From: HGM13862 sp031553915
Lineage (GTDB): Bacteria > Bacillota > Dehalobacteriia > UBA4068
Length of the DNA stretch: 64,000 nt
Assembly (NCBI GenBank): GCA_031553915.1
Contig: JAVBKT010000009.1
Location: 1-64,000 of the forward strand
Direction of reading: 5' to 3'
Position numbers and translations under genes: made by a program. Positions 1 to 9,220 of the stretch are shown piece by piece. Under the pieces are notes generated by a model. It searched no databases. It saw nothing but the letters and a program-made list of their open reading frames with translations, and was not told the origin of the DNA. The stretch's first letter is position 1, and the number at the start of each line of letters is the position of its first letter.

Positions 1-148
1 CTCTAAATATAAATAATTAACATTAATTATAATTTGTAATGGTTAAACAAAAGATATATTATATGCATTTCACTTACATTTTTTAATTATTCGTATAAAT
101 TTTTTCATTTAGGATAAAATTTTCTCAATTCTGAGTTCATTATAATAT

Positions 149-306
149 ACAGAAGTTACATGGCGGTTACATTTATTGTTTTTGGTTACAAAAATAGCTA
201 ACTTCTGTAAATTTTTACTTCGCATAAATACAGTCTCTGATTTAATATTAAAAGGAGGCCATTTTAAAACGCTGCTTGTATATTTGTATAGCAGCGTTTT
301 CTTTTA
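149..306 (+). ncRNA. candidate small structured RNA with terminator
   Basis: No convincing gene lies in the first 380 bases. A TATAAT hexamer at 141-146 is followed by a 10-base inverted repeat, ACAGAAGTTA (149-158) with TAACTTCTGT (199-208). Three GGTTACA/AGTTACA direct repeats lie in its loop (about 154-188). A purine-rich AAAGGAGG follows at 251-258, then a terminator-like hairpin, AAAACGCTGCT (266-276) with AGCAGCGTTTT (290-300) followed by CTTTT. Promoter-like box, stem and terminator in one orientation suggest a short independent transcript. I see no good -35 box and do not recognise an RNA family. An 81-codon reading frame here has no usable start context and runs into the opposite gene, so I do not call it coding. 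Confidence 0.3.
266..306 (+). terminator. rho-independent terminator
   Basis: Stem AAAACGCTGCT (266-276) / AGCAGCGTTTT (290-300), 13-base loop, then CTTTT. It would end a + strand transcript beginning in or before this window. Confidence 0.55.
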
Positions 307-380
307 TATGGCATCGATCTTATCAAAAGCATCAAGGGCCAAACTTTGCTCAGCTGTGCATAAAAATCTGCTGCTAATAT

Positions 381-968
381 TTAATCCACTATCCCGAAAT
401 CACCAATCGGCCACACCTTAAGCACCACTCTCCCTACTATCTGTTCTTCACTGATAGCTCCAACCAGCGAAGACCTGCTGTCCACCGAGGTGCTGCGGTG
501 ATCGCCCATCACAAACCACCGGCTATCCGGAACCTGATAGGGAAAAGCTAGATCACACTCTCCCAGGCTTTTTTCATAAACATAGGGCTCGTCTAGCACT
601 TCTCCATTCACACTAACATTACCCTGGCTATCAATCTCAACCAAATCACCGGCTTCAGCAATAACTCTTTTCAAGAGGATTTTATTGCCATAGTAAAAAG
701 CAATAATATCCCCCTTTTCAAAATTAGCGCTGCGGAAGGAAACAATAACCTGGCCATTATTCAAAGTTGGGCTCATCGACCCGCCATAAACGCGGAATAC
801 GGGAATTAAAAATACCGCCAATAACACGGCAATAGCAGCAACGACCAGAATTGATTTTAATACTCCTGCCAGTGTTTTGCCAAAAAGATGCGCGCGCTCA
901 TGCTTGTCAATAGTATCTTTAATCTCCTGCATGGTCGCTGGCGGCAAGGGCTTGTATGACTCATTCAT
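381..968 (-). CDS. lepB: signal peptidase I
   Basis: Type I signal peptidase, the membrane serine protease that removes signal peptides from exported preproteins. It has 195 residues, with one membrane anchor at about 37-56 and then the catalytic domain on the outer face. The Ser nucleophile lies in the GGSMSPT motif (Ser64) and the general-base Lys in LLKRV (Lys100), forming the family Ser/Lys dyad. The box GDHRSTSVDSR near residue 155 is the conserved C-terminal motif. Length and one-anchor topology fit Gram-positive SipS-type enzymes. The start overlaps the stop of the upstream 128-residue gene by four bases (ATGA), so the two are probably translationally coupled. Confidence 0.95.
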   Translation of the reverse strand: MNESYKPLPPATMQEIKDTIDKHERAHLFGKTLAGVLKSILVVAAIAVLLAVFLIPVFRVYGGSMSPTLNNGQVIVSFRSANFEKGDIIAFYYGNKILLKRVIAEAGDLVEIDSQGNVSVNGEVLDEPYVYEKSLGECDLAFPYQVPDSRWFVMGDHRSTSVDSRSSLVGAISEEQIVGRVVLKVWPIGDFGIVD

Positions 969-1351
969 ATCTGATCACCCTTTTCCGCATAGTCAACCGC
1001 TGCATTTGTCCCGCCAACATCTGCTGGCTGCTCAGGCGCAGCAGACGCCTCTGTTACGGGCTGCAGGGGCATCCCGGGTTGAAGCGGCATCTGCTCTGTA
1101 TTAGCCGCACCCTGCTCAACAGCTGCCATAACCTGGTTCAGACGCTCCGATGTATCTGCCAAATAGCGCACCCAATCCGTGGTGAGGTGGTCATACTGAA
1201 TCTTTTGCTCCAGCTGATGACTTTTTGCTGCCAGGGTATTAATTCTTGCAGACAGATCCTGTATTTCTACTTCCTGGGCATAGATAATCTTGAGCAGCTC
1301 TATCTTGCTCAGAGATTTCAGCTCCTTGCCTTTATCATTAGTTTTTCCCAT
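965..1351 (-). CDS. coiled-coil protein coupled to signal peptidase
   Basis: A 128-residue hydrophilic protein that I do not recognise. Residues 10-60 are rich in Leu/Ile/Glu/Lys with heptad-like spacing and probably form a coiled coil. The C-terminal third (about 85-128) is Pro/Ala/Gln-rich and probably disordered. There is no signal peptide or membrane segment. It lies directly upstream of lepB on the same strand and overlaps it by four bases, so the two are cotranscribed. A role in placing or regulating the peptidase would be a guess from position only. The start is supported by an AAGGAAG-type site a few bases upstream. Confidence 0.75.
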   Translation of the reverse strand: MGKTNDKGKELKSLSKIELLKIIYAQEVEIQDLSARINTLAAKSHQLEQKIQYDHLTTDWVRYLADTSERLNQVMAAVEQGAANTEQMPLQPGMPLQPVTEASAAPEQPADVGGTNAAVDYAEKGDQI

Positions 1352-1617
1352 AATATAACTTCCTTTGTCAGATTTGCTCAGCTTGCCATGATATGCTTTA
1401 ACATATATATGTATTTATTAATGACAAATAATCTTATTAAACAATAGCATAAAATATTTTAAAAGACAAGCTATAAATAGTAAAATATGGCGGAAGTGCA
1501 AGAAAATGAGTGAAATTACTATATTATGTAAAACTAGGGCAGGATTTCTATTTTACATAAAGAAGGCTTATAGCATATTTGTTTTCGCTAAAGCAGCTCA
1601 TAGCAAGGAGGGACTCT

Positions 1618-3258
1618 ATGAAAAAGGGATTATTGTTGATGATAATTGCCGTTGCTCTTTTCTGCTCTGCTTGCCAGGAGCGCCCTATAGAAGGAGGGGT
1701 TTCTCCCACTGCAGATGAGAGCCTGGGTGCAAATACTGTCTATCAGGTGGTTTTGCCCGGCGGTTCCCTAAAGCCTGACGGTAAATATCAGGCGCTGGAA
1801 CAGCCAAAGCGCTATTATCAAGACACCATGTTATACCTAAACCCAAAAGACGATTATGGACGGATATATCCATATATCGGAGGAGCAACTTCTTTTTGGG
1901 GCTCAGGAACCCTTTATGGCCTTTGTGACAGCAAGGGCAGGGTTATTTGCGACCCTGTTTTTAATGGAGCGGAAGTGCTTTCTGATGGCAAAGACAGCGT
2001 TTATTTGCTGAGCAAAATATCTGGCCGCCAGGCTGGCAGTGACTATGCAGCCAATATCAACTATACCCTGGTGGCAATGGATGGCAGTTGGAAAATTAAT
2101 GCCAGCGATTATACTGCTGACGGCCGCATTTATGACTTTGACAAATATTTGAACTATGGGCTTATCAACGACATGTTCCCTTCTGATTATACGCCGAGAA
2201 CCTTCCCCTATATTTCTATTTGCCAAAACGGCAAATGGGGCTTGGTTGATTATCAGGGGCAATATATTCTGCCTTGCGTCTATCCTAATCCGCTCTGTTT
2301 TTCCCAGGGGCTGGCAGCTATTTATCTGAATGCGGATAAAAGCAGCTACGCCTATATTAATCTCCAGGGCAAGCAGGTTTTGGGCCCTTATACCGCGCCA
2401 ACAGAAATAGCTATTCCCATCTATGGTGATGAGACCTGTGTCTGGCAAAGCGAGTATATTTGCGAATTGTATTTCCGCGAGGGCAAGGCGGTCTTTTTTC
2501 AAGATGGGCTGATGGGTTTTATTGATAGAGCCGGGGGAATTGCTGTCGCGCCGCAATATGATTTTGTCAGCGGCTTTTACGATGGCTATGCCCTGGTTAA
2601 AAAAGGCATCTACTATAATGTGATCAATTATAAGGGCGAAACCTTGTTTGACGCTATCTCTCCGACAAACAGCGAATATTCTGCCATCAGATATATTGGG
2701 GATGATTTGTTTTGTATCAAAACCGAGGACGAAAAATATTATGTCAATGCGCAAGGAAAGCAGGCTGATCACCAGGAATATTGGGATCTTAATTATGAAG
2801 AACGGCAACAAATTGGTCAGCCCCTTGAAGGCAGCAACTATAGCTATCGCGAGAGCGATAGCGGCATAACCTTGATCAAAGGGGATAAGCAATACTATTT
2901 TGCCAATGGATATAGTATCAGCTATTGGCAAGACGACCTGTTTATTCTGCGAATGTGTGATGCGGACGACAACTACTCAGCTCAAATAGTCACTGGCTCG
3001 GGGCAAACTGTTTTTGGCCCTTTGAATGGGTGGATCTATGCCAGGGAAGATATTTTGATTCATGATAACCCGGACAATCAAACTAACAGCTACCAAAGTA
3101 CCTTGTATAATAAAAACTATCAAGAACTTGGCGACTATAATAAATACAATGTATTTGATGATTTTATCACTGTCATCCAGGGAGACTATGGCGGCGTGAT
3201 CAGCAAAGACGGCCAATGGATTATCAAAGCGCCGCTGCTTGCGTATTACCCTGATTAG
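1618..3258 (+). CDS. WG-repeat lipoprotein
   Basis: Exported lipoprotein of about 546 residues. The start is ATG 1618, chosen because an AAGGAGG site (1605-1611) lies seven bases upstream; the longer in-frame start lacks one. A signal peptide ends at the lipobox cysteine Cys19 (CSAC). The body contains WG/KWG-type repeats: near residue 205 (GKWGLVDYQGQYILP), near 305 (GLMGFIDRAGGIAVAPQYD) and near 525 (DGQWIIKAPL). In this repeat family a short beta unit ends in a G-x-x-x-x-P or Q-Y/F pattern. WG-repeat proteins are common surface or periplasmic proteins of unknown function in Clostridia. It may be cotranscribed with the PstS-like lipoprotein that starts 38 bases downstream. Confidence 0.85.
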   Translation: MKKGLLLMIIAVALFCSACQERPIEGGVSPTADESLGANTVYQVVLPGGSLKPDGKYQALEQPKRYYQDTMLYLNPKDDYGRIYPYIGGATSFWGSGTLYGLCDSKGRVICDPVFNGAEVLSDGKDSVYLLSKISGRQAGSDYAANINYTLVAMDGSWKINASDYTADGRIYDFDKYLNYGLINDMFPSDYTPRTFPYISICQNGKWGLVDYQGQYILPCVYPNPLCFSQGLAAIYLNADKSSYAYINLQGKQVLGPYTAPTEIAIPIYGDETCVWQSEYICELYFREGKAVFFQDGLMGFIDRAGGIAVAPQYDFVSGFYDGYALVKKGIYYNVINYKGETLFDAISPTNSEYSAIRYIGDDLFCIKTEDEKYYVNAQGKQADHQEYWDLNYEERQQIGQPLEGSNYSYRESDSGITLIKGDKQYYFANGYSISYWQDDLFILRMCDADDNYSAQIVTGSGQTVFGPLNGWIYAREDILIHDNPDNQTNSYQSTLYNKNYQELGDYNKYNVFDDFITVIQGDYGGVISKDGQWIIKAPLLAYYPD

Positions 3259-3296
3259 CCTCTATATTGCCCCGTTAACTAGAAAGGAGCTTGTTT

Positions 3297-4223
3297 ATGA
3301 AAAAACTCTCATTATTCTTGTTGCTGTCTGTGATAATGCTGACCCTCATTGCCTGCACCCCTGCCGCAGAAGACGATAGTGTTGACAATCAAAACAATCA
3401 AACTAGTGGCGACAAGGTGGTCGATTTCAGCTTCAGCGAAGAAAATTTTCCTGTTATTGACGGCTCCACCGCCACCAAACCGCTGACAGAAGCCTTGGCC
3501 TCGGTACTATTGGGCAAACCGCTGGACGAATGCGCCGTATACAGCAATTTTTCCGGCACCAACTATGCTTACTTTGCGCTGATGAATAATGAAGCCGACC
3601 TGCTGATTGCCTATGAAATGCCTGAGGATGCCCGCCGCACGATGAATGAGCGCGGCATCGAGCTGGAATTTGCCGCCATTGGCCGCGATGCACTGGTATT
3701 TCTTATCAACAAAAACAATCCGGTAAAAAACCTCAGCCAAGAGCAAATTGTCGCTATTTATTCCGGGGAGATTACCAATTGGCAGGCTGTTGGCGGCAAT
3801 AATGAGGCCATCAAAGCCTTTCAACGCAATGCCACCTCGGGCAGCCAAACCTTGATGGAAAAGCTGGTGATGGGCAATACCGCCATGGTCGAACCGCCGG
3901 CTGAATATATGATTTCAGAGATGGAGGGCCTGGTTACCGCAGTGGCTGAATACAATAATTCCGGCTATGCCATTGGCTATAATGTCTATTATTTTGTCAG
4001 CCAAATGAACCCCAATGAGCAAATTACTCTGCTGTCGGTGGACAATGTTGCCCCTACTAATGGGACAATTCAGGACGGCTCTTATCCTTATATAAATGAC
4101 TTCTATGTAGTTATTCGTAAAGACGCTGCAGAAGGCAGCCCGGAGCGTATTCTTTTTGATTGGCTGCAAAGCAGCGACGGCCAAACCATGATCAAGAACG
4201 CGGGATACGTCAGCATTAACTAG
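3297..4223 (+). CDS. PstS-like phosphate-binding lipoprotein
   Basis: Substrate-binding lipoprotein of 308 residues. ATG 3297 is preferred over a TTG six bases earlier because AAGGAG (3284-3289) has ideal spacing to it. The lipobox is LIAC (Cys20). The motif PVIDGSTATKPL near residue 46 and the box ATSGSQTLMEKL near residue 180 are typical of PstS-type phosphate/oxyanion binders (PBP-like family). No PstC/A/B transporter genes are nearby, so it may serve scavenging or sensing rather than a local ABC system. A paralogous domain occurs in the SLH protein at 33344-35092. The hybrid sensor kinase downstream is on the same strand, 257 bases away. Confidence 0.85.
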   Translation: MKKLSLFLLLSVIMLTLIACTPAAEDDSVDNQNNQTSGDKVVDFSFSEENFPVIDGSTATKPLTEALASVLLGKPLDECAVYSNFSGTNYAYFALMNNEADLLIAYEMPEDARRTMNERGIELEFAAIGRDALVFLINKNNPVKNLSQEQIVAIYSGEITNWQAVGGNNEAIKAFQRNATSGSQTLMEKLVMGNTAMVEPPAEYMISEMEGLVTAVAEYNNSGYAIGYNVYYFVSQMNPNEQITLLSVDNVAPTNGTIQDGSYPYINDFYVVIRKDAAEGSPERILFDWLQSSDGQTMIKNAGYVSIN

Positions 4224-4263
4224 CTGGACTATAAATCCTCTCGTTTTTATCATCTGCTACTGG

Positions 4264-4296
4264 AACAGGCGGCAATCTTTTTTACTGCCTGTTTGC
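4264..4296 (+). terminator. weak terminator-like hairpin
   Basis: AACAGGC (4264-4270) pairs with GCCTGTT (4287-4293), with a T-rich loop and a short TTT after the stem. It lies just behind the PstS-like gene. There is no strong U tract. Confidence 0.35.
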
Positions 4297-4480
4297 TATG
4301 TTTTGGTTAAGAATATTCATAAGGTAAAATTTTATATACACACCAATAATAAAATATTTTTGACATAAAAATAACTTTTGTCATCTTTATATTTAATTTT
4401 TCTGCTAAATAGTGTATACTTTAATCAAAATTATTTAATTGTTTATTTTATAGGAAAATTATTTAAAATGAGGTCCTGCT

Positions 4481-7375
4481 TTGATAAAAAAATATTTTAT
4501 TATCGGGCTCCTATTTATTCTTTTACTGGCCGTAGCTACGGCATGTAATGCTGCTGTGCCAGCGGCTCCTGATGATTATCCGGTATATGAGTATTATACG
4601 GATATTCCAGGCATCACCGAAGCAGAAATTGCCGCAGTGGAAAACTTAAAGGAGCAATACGAAAGCTTTACGCTTGGCATGAACAATTCAACCGAATCTT
4701 TTTATAAAGATGACGGTAGCATTGGCGGGTATTCGCGCTTGTTTTGTGACTTGCTCAGCGATTTATTTGGCATGAATTTTGAGCCTGCCATCTATGAATG
4801 GAATACGCTCATTGATGGCCTGGCTTCGTATGAGATTGACTTTACCGGTGAACTAACCGCAACAGAAGAACGGCTGCAAATTTATTTTATGACCGGCACA
4901 ATTGCTGAACGTTCAATAAAATATTTCTCTCTCCGCGACAATCAAAAACCTTCAGAAATACAAAAAGAGCGTACCCTGAATTACGGTTTTTTGGAAGGGG
5001 CTACTTCCAGCGGTTATGTGCAAGAAGTAGCTACTGAAAAATTTAACGCCTTCTATGTTCAAGACAACGAAGAAGCTGTGGCGCTGTTGAATAGCGGAAC
5101 AATTGACGCTTTTTTTGAAGATGGCACAGCTGAGGCTGCTTTTGACCAATACGGCAATATTATTGCCACCGAATATTTTCCTTTAATCTATACTCCGGTT
5201 TCTTTTTCCACCGCTAATCCAGAGCTGGCGCCGATTGTCCGCGTACTGCAAAGATATTTGGAGCAAGGCGGCAGTTATTATCTGACCGAACTTTATAATC
5301 AAGGCGAGCGGGACTATCAAAAGCATAAACTGATGCTCCACCTGACCGAGCAGGAAAAGGAATACCTGCGCATTTTAGGTGATGGTTGGGCCATCCCTAT
5401 CGCAGCGGAATATGACAATTATCCGGTGAGCTTTTATAATGAAACCGAGCAGGAATGGCAAGGCATTGCCATTGATGTTTTAGCGGAGATTACCGATCTC
5501 ACCGGCTTGCAGTTTGTTGCCTACAATGAACCGGGAACCGCCTGGCCAGACCTGTTGGATGCCTTGGAATCCGGAAAGGTTTCTTTGATTACGGAATTAA
5601 TTCCTTCCCAAGAGCGTGAAAGCCAATTTTTATGGCCGGATGATCCTTATTGCGAAGACAATTTCGCGCTGATCTCTCTTGCGGAAAAAGAAAATATTAA
5701 AGTAAATCAGATTCTTTATTCATCTATTGCCCTGGCCAAAGACACTGCCTACCAGGAAATTTTTGAGCGCTGGTTCCCTAATCATCAAAACACGCTATTA
5801 TACGCCACCAGCGATGAGTGCTTTGATGCCCTGGAAAGCGGTGAAGTTGATTTTATGATGGGCAGCCGCAATCAAATGCTGGGCATGACCAATTATTCAG
5901 AAAAGCCTGGGTTCAAGGTCAATATTCTTTTCGACAATATCTATGAATCCTCTTTTGGCTTAAACCAAAATGAAATCATCCTTTGCTCCATCATTTCTAA
6001 AGCCCAAAAGCTGGTTGATATGGAAGGCATCAGCGATCATTGGACACACCGGGTTTTCGATTACCGCGCAAAACTGGCGCGTACGCAAATCCCCTATTTA
6101 TTCGGTTTAGCTATTTTGCTGGTGATGGTGCTGGTATTAGTGACGATCCTGCTTTTGCGCCACAGAAAAACCGGCCGGGAACTGGAAATACTGGTGCAAC
6201 AAAGAACCTCCGAGCTGGAGGTTCAGACCCAGGCCGCTAAGCAGGCCTCCAGGGCAAAAAGCGATTTTCTCTCTCGTATGAGCCACGAGATACGCACCCC
6301 GCTTAATGCGGTTATTGGCATGGCCCAGGTCGGCAAACAAATTCCTGATCTGCCGGAAAAAGCTTTAGATACCAATAATAAAATTATTAGCGCCTCTAAT
6401 CATCTGCTGGCTGTGCTGAATGATATTCTCGATATGGCGAAAATTGAATCAGGCAAATTCTCTTTAGCCAAAGGTCCGTTTGCCCTATGCCCTGCGATGG
6501 AAGAGGTATCAGAAATTATTAACGAGCGCTGTAAAGAAAAGAACATCACCTTCGCCACTAATCTTAAGGATTTGCCGGATATCGGGGTGATTGGCGACAA
6601 GCTGCGCATCAAGCAGATTCTGATTAACCTTTTGGGCAATGCGGTCAAATTTACTGATATTGATGGCTGGGTGCAGTTCACAATTGATATTGTAGATGAG
6701 ACTCCCACCATTATTACGCTCAAATTTGTGGTAAAGGATAATGGCATTGGCATGACTGAGGAACAGACTGCGCGCCTCTTCACTGCTTTTGAACAAGCCA
6801 ATACCACTATTGCCGTAAATTATGGCGGTACTGGGCTGGGGCTGGCTATCAGCGAAAATATGGTGCAAAAAATGGGCGGCAAAATATCTGTAGAGAGCGA
6901 GCTTGGCCGTGGCTCTACCTTTAGTTTTTCCCTCGCTCTTACCAAAACTGTGCTCGTTGAAGAAGCAGAAATAGAAGAAACTATACCATCCCTATATGGC
7001 TGCCACATTCTTTTGGCTGAAGATGTCGATATTAACCGCCTGGTTTTAATTGAATTGCTCGCTAGCACTGGTGTGCAGATAGACGAGACAGTAAACGGCA
7101 AGCAGGCTATCGAGGTTTTCCAGCAATCAGAGCCCGGATATTATGATCTGATCTTTATGGATATCCAAATGCCGATCATGGACGGCTACGAAGCGACCCG
7201 CGCCATCCGAGAATTACCTCATCCTGATGCCAAGACTATTCCGATTATTGCTATGACAGCCAATGCCTATAAAGAAGATATTGATAAAGCTTTAGCAAAC
7301 GGTATGAATGGACATATCGCCAAACCTATTGATCTTAATCTTATCTATCGTACCTTGCATAAATATCTGCATTAA
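4481..7375 (+). CDS. hybrid histidine kinase with two solute-binding sensor domains
   Basis: Membrane sensor kinase of 964 residues. It starts with TTG 4481, supported by GAGG (4470-4473) and by the immediately following signal sequence with a lipobox-like VATAC (Cys22). Order: signal/lipobox; extracytoplasmic solute-binding family-3-like domain 1 (about 50-275); a second such domain (about 290-525); one membrane segment (about 537-559); a short coiled coil; HisKA with H-box SHEIRTPLN (His602); HATPase_c with N, G1 and G2 boxes (NLLGNAVKF, DNGIGM, GGTGLGLAI); receiver domain with phospho-acceptor Asp894 in FMDIQMPIMDG and conserved Lys in AKPID. Such BvgS/EvgS-like kinases sense small ligands with their Venus-flytrap domains. 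No separate response regulator is adjacent, so the output partner is unknown. Confidence 0.93.
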   Translation: MIKKYFIIGLLFILLLAVATACNAAVPAAPDDYPVYEYYTDIPGITEAEIAAVENLKEQYESFTLGMNNSTESFYKDDGSIGGYSRLFCDLLSDLFGMNFEPAIYEWNTLIDGLASYEIDFTGELTATEERLQIYFMTGTIAERSIKYFSLRDNQKPSEIQKERTLNYGFLEGATSSGYVQEVATEKFNAFYVQDNEEAVALLNSGTIDAFFEDGTAEAAFDQYGNIIATEYFPLIYTPVSFSTANPELAPIVRVLQRYLEQGGSYYLTELYNQGERDYQKHKLMLHLTEQEKEYLRILGDGWAIPIAAEYDNYPVSFYNETEQEWQGIAIDVLAEITDLTGLQFVAYNEPGTAWPDLLDALESGKVSLITELIPSQERESQFLWPDDPYCEDNFALISLAEKENIKVNQILYSSIALAKDTAYQEIFERWFPNHQNTLLYATSDECFDALESGEVDFMMGSRNQMLGMTNYSEKPGFKVNILFDNIYESSFGLNQNEIILCSIISKAQKLVDMEGISDHWTHRVFDYRAKLARTQIPYLFGLAILLVMVLVLVTILLLRHRKTGRELEILVQQRTSELEVQTQAAKQASRAKSDFLSRMSHEIRTPLNAVIGMAQVGKQIPDLPEKALDTNNKIISASNHLLAVLNDILDMAKIESGKFSLAKGPFALCPAMEEVSEIINERCKEKNITFATNLKDLPDIGVIGDKLRIKQILINLLGNAVKFTDIDGWVQFTIDIVDETPTIITLKFVVKDNGIGMTEEQTARLFTAFEQANTTIAVNYGGTGLGLAISENMVQKMGGKISVESELGRGSTFSFSLALTKTVLVEEAEIEETIPSLYGCHILLAEDVDINRLVLIELLASTGVQIDETVNGKQAIEVFQQSEPGYYDLIFMDIQMPIMDGYEATRAIRELPHPDAKTIPIIAMTANAYKEDIDKALANGMNGHIAKPIDLNLIYRTLHKYLH

Positions 7376-7487
7376 TATCCCACTACACCCATTTCTTCAA
7401 TGAATATCAGGAAAACTTTTATTCTTTATCTTAAGGCAATGGCGCTTAGCCCTTGCCTTTTGGCTGTTAATACCACGCTAATACTTC

Positions 7488-7516
7488 TTGACAAGCTTTC
7501 TTTGGTGCGATATAAT
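7488..7516 (+). promoter_or_regulatory. tRNA-Ala promoter
   Basis: TTGACA at 7488-7493 and TATAAT at 7511-7516 are separated by exactly 17 bases, a perfect vegetative sigma-70-type promoter. Initiation would fall about nine bases before the mature tRNA. Confidence 0.85.
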
Positions 7517-7531
7517 AATTTCTGCATGTAT

Positions 7532-7607
<76 letters not shown>

Positions 7608-7611
7608 AAAA

Positions 7612-7651
7612 AAACCAGCTAGATAGCATTATCTGCTGGTTTTTTGTTTTT
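7612..7651 (+). terminator. tRNA-Ala terminator
   Basis: AACCAGC, a bulged T, and AGATA pair across a GCAT loop with TATCT and GCTGGTT, followed by TTTTGTTTTT. It begins five bases after the CCA end. Confidence 0.85.
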
Positions 7652-7832
7652 ATAAAAAGGCCTTAAAATACACGAAATTGAGTTCTATATATAACGCTAT
7701 GTATAACATTTTTTCTCACATTTTATTGGTGATTGCTCTTAAGTCTACCAGGCTTACATCTTGATAATAAATGCATATATAGATAGACTAACTAGACGTG
7801 ATGAGTTCGGGAACGCAGACATTATTGGCGGA

Positions 7833-8204
7833 TTAGATTATAAAAATAGTATTTATAATTTGTGCAAGCCATAAACAAGGAAGGCATAAAAAAAACCAAC
7901 ATCCACTAAATAATGGACATATTTGACCAAATAAATTATACCTACAGTTTGAATAATCCCAGACGTTCCATTTTAATTTTATATTAACAATACAACCGGT
8001 TATAAATTCTAAAACAGTTATAGAAATTGCCCCTATTAGGCATTTATTGAATAAACCGAAACTCGTTAGAGTTTGTATGCTATATAAACATACAAAGCAC
8101 AGACCACCCAACAAAAACATAGTCCAGTGGGTATAACCTCTAAATACGATTTCAATAATATTATAAAGTGCGCCACCTAATAAAAATACGAATAAAAATT
8201 CCAT
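7833..8204 (-). CDS. small membrane protein, putative ABC-transporter type IV family
   Basis: A 123-residue hydrophobic protein with about four membrane segments. The start is taken at ATG 8204 (MEFLFVFLLGG); an upstream TTG at 8243 has no ribosome binding site, and the site before 8204 is also poor. The opening, with GGALYNIIEIVFRGYTHW, and the later WNVWDYS motif match the family of small clostridial membrane proteins listed as putative ABC-transporter type IV (CmpB-like). No ATPase gene is nearby, so function is unknown. Base composition is more AT-rich than the flanking genes. Confidence 0.6.
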   Translation of the reverse strand: MEFLFVFLLGGALYNIIEIVFRGYTHWTMFLLGGLCFVCLYSIQTLTSFGLFNKCLIGAISITVLEFITGCIVNIKLKWNVWDYSNCRYNLFGQICPLFSGCWFFLCLPCLWLAQIINTIFII

Positions 8205-8453
8205 ACTATCTTTTCTTTGTTTGTTTTTTGATAGTATGAGCAATATTGCAATAATATATTATATGAAAATTTTATATAGACTACTTATAAGGCAGAAGGA
8301 GCTTAATAAAAAGGAGGAACAGCTCTCCATAATAAGCCATATTCCTAAATTAGCCTACTCTTGAATTAGTGGAGCAAAAGCCACAATAGGTGATAATATT
8401 GTGTTATCTTTATAGCCATGGTATACTTATTTGACAAAATTTGGAGGTTTGAT

Positions 8454-8846
8454 ATGGAAAAATACAGATTGCATAAAATTGGTTTTGGTAGTTTTATCAA
8501 GCTTTTTATGATTAGTGGTATTGGTGTTTCCATTCTCTTTCTTCTTCTTTGTGTTGTTCCTGTCTTAATAACTGGCCCTAATCCAGGTATTTTTATGGCG
8601 CTTGGCTTGAATCCTTATACTTCACTTACTTCATTCTATTTCGTGGCGGCTATAACGTTTTTTAGTATGCCTTTGTTATATGGCTTCTTCGGCATTTTCA
8701 TGTATCCCTTTACTGTTTTGTTTCTCAAAGTATTCAAAGGGATAAAATTTAAAGCCCAGTTTGAAGAAGTAAAACCAAACATGCAGATGAATAATCCTCC
8801 TCCTGCCGATCAACCGCAAACAGCGCAGCCATATTACCATGCTTGA
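8454..8846 (+). CDS. small membrane protein, unknown
   Basis: A 130-residue protein. ATG 8454 is chosen for the GGAGG at 8443-8447. Residues 10-45 and 60-95 form two hydrophobic segments. The C-terminal tail (about 100-130) is Pro/Gln/Asn-rich, with NNPPPADQPQ. The hairpin topology with a disordered tail is seen directly. I do not recognise a family. Confidence 0.6.
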   Translation: MEKYRLHKIGFGSFIKLFMISGIGVSILFLLLCVVPVLITGPNPGIFMALGLNPYTSLTSFYFVAAITFFSMPLLYGFFGIFMYPFTVLFLKVFKGIKFKAQFEEVKPNMQMNNPPPADQPQTAQPYYHA

Positions 8847-9220
8847 TTCTTCTAGATAACCGCTGTTTATATCCTGCCTAGAGCAAAGCTGCCAAAAAAG
8901 CCTACAATTATTTACTCCAAAAAAACACCGGCTAAAATGGGTTTTAACTGGTGCTTTCTCATGTATTGGCGCTTTTTTTGATAGCAATTCATAAGAGTTT
9001 ATTGAAACTTATAGGCGGTATTATACACATTTAAACCTATGCAGTTACTCTAGGGAGATAAGCAAGCTTCAGTATGACTACGAAAAATAATCTCTGCCGT
9101 TCTTAACTAGACAGATGTTGTTGGACAGGCTGAAAAGAGGGGCAGCCCCTTTGGCTGCCCCTCTTTTCTATGCTTATTCTTGATCTTACCGGCACAGCCT
9201 TAGCCGCTAGTTAATATTCA
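8847..9220. other. intergenic region, 374 bases
   Basis: No gene seen. It holds an imperfect hairpin at about 8931-8965 (CACCGGCTAAAA with TTTTAACTGGTG), possibly ending the + strand membrane-protein gene, and the strong terminator at 9133-9167. Confidence 0.6.
9133..9167. terminator. strong convergent-gene terminator
   Basis: A perfect 15-base stem, AAAAGAGGGGCAGCC (9133-9147) with GGCTGCCCCTCTTTT (9153-9167), and a five-base loop. A/T runs at both ends allow it to work for both strands. It is suited to end the SLH gene on the minus strand. Confidence 0.85.

Noticed and set aside
150..190. GGTTACA repeats as a fifth Crp/Fnr operator
   Set aside because: They are direct repeats, not TGTAAC-N4-GTTACA palindromes, and lack the 21-base spacing.
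176..421. 81-codon frame at the left edge
   Set aside because: Poor start context, spans the terminator hairpin and overlaps the end of signal peptidase; better read as non-coding.
1903..2931. 342-codon minus-strand frame inside the WG-repeat gene
   Set aside because: Shadow of a real coding frame that has a signal peptide, lipobox and ribosome site; the shadow has none.
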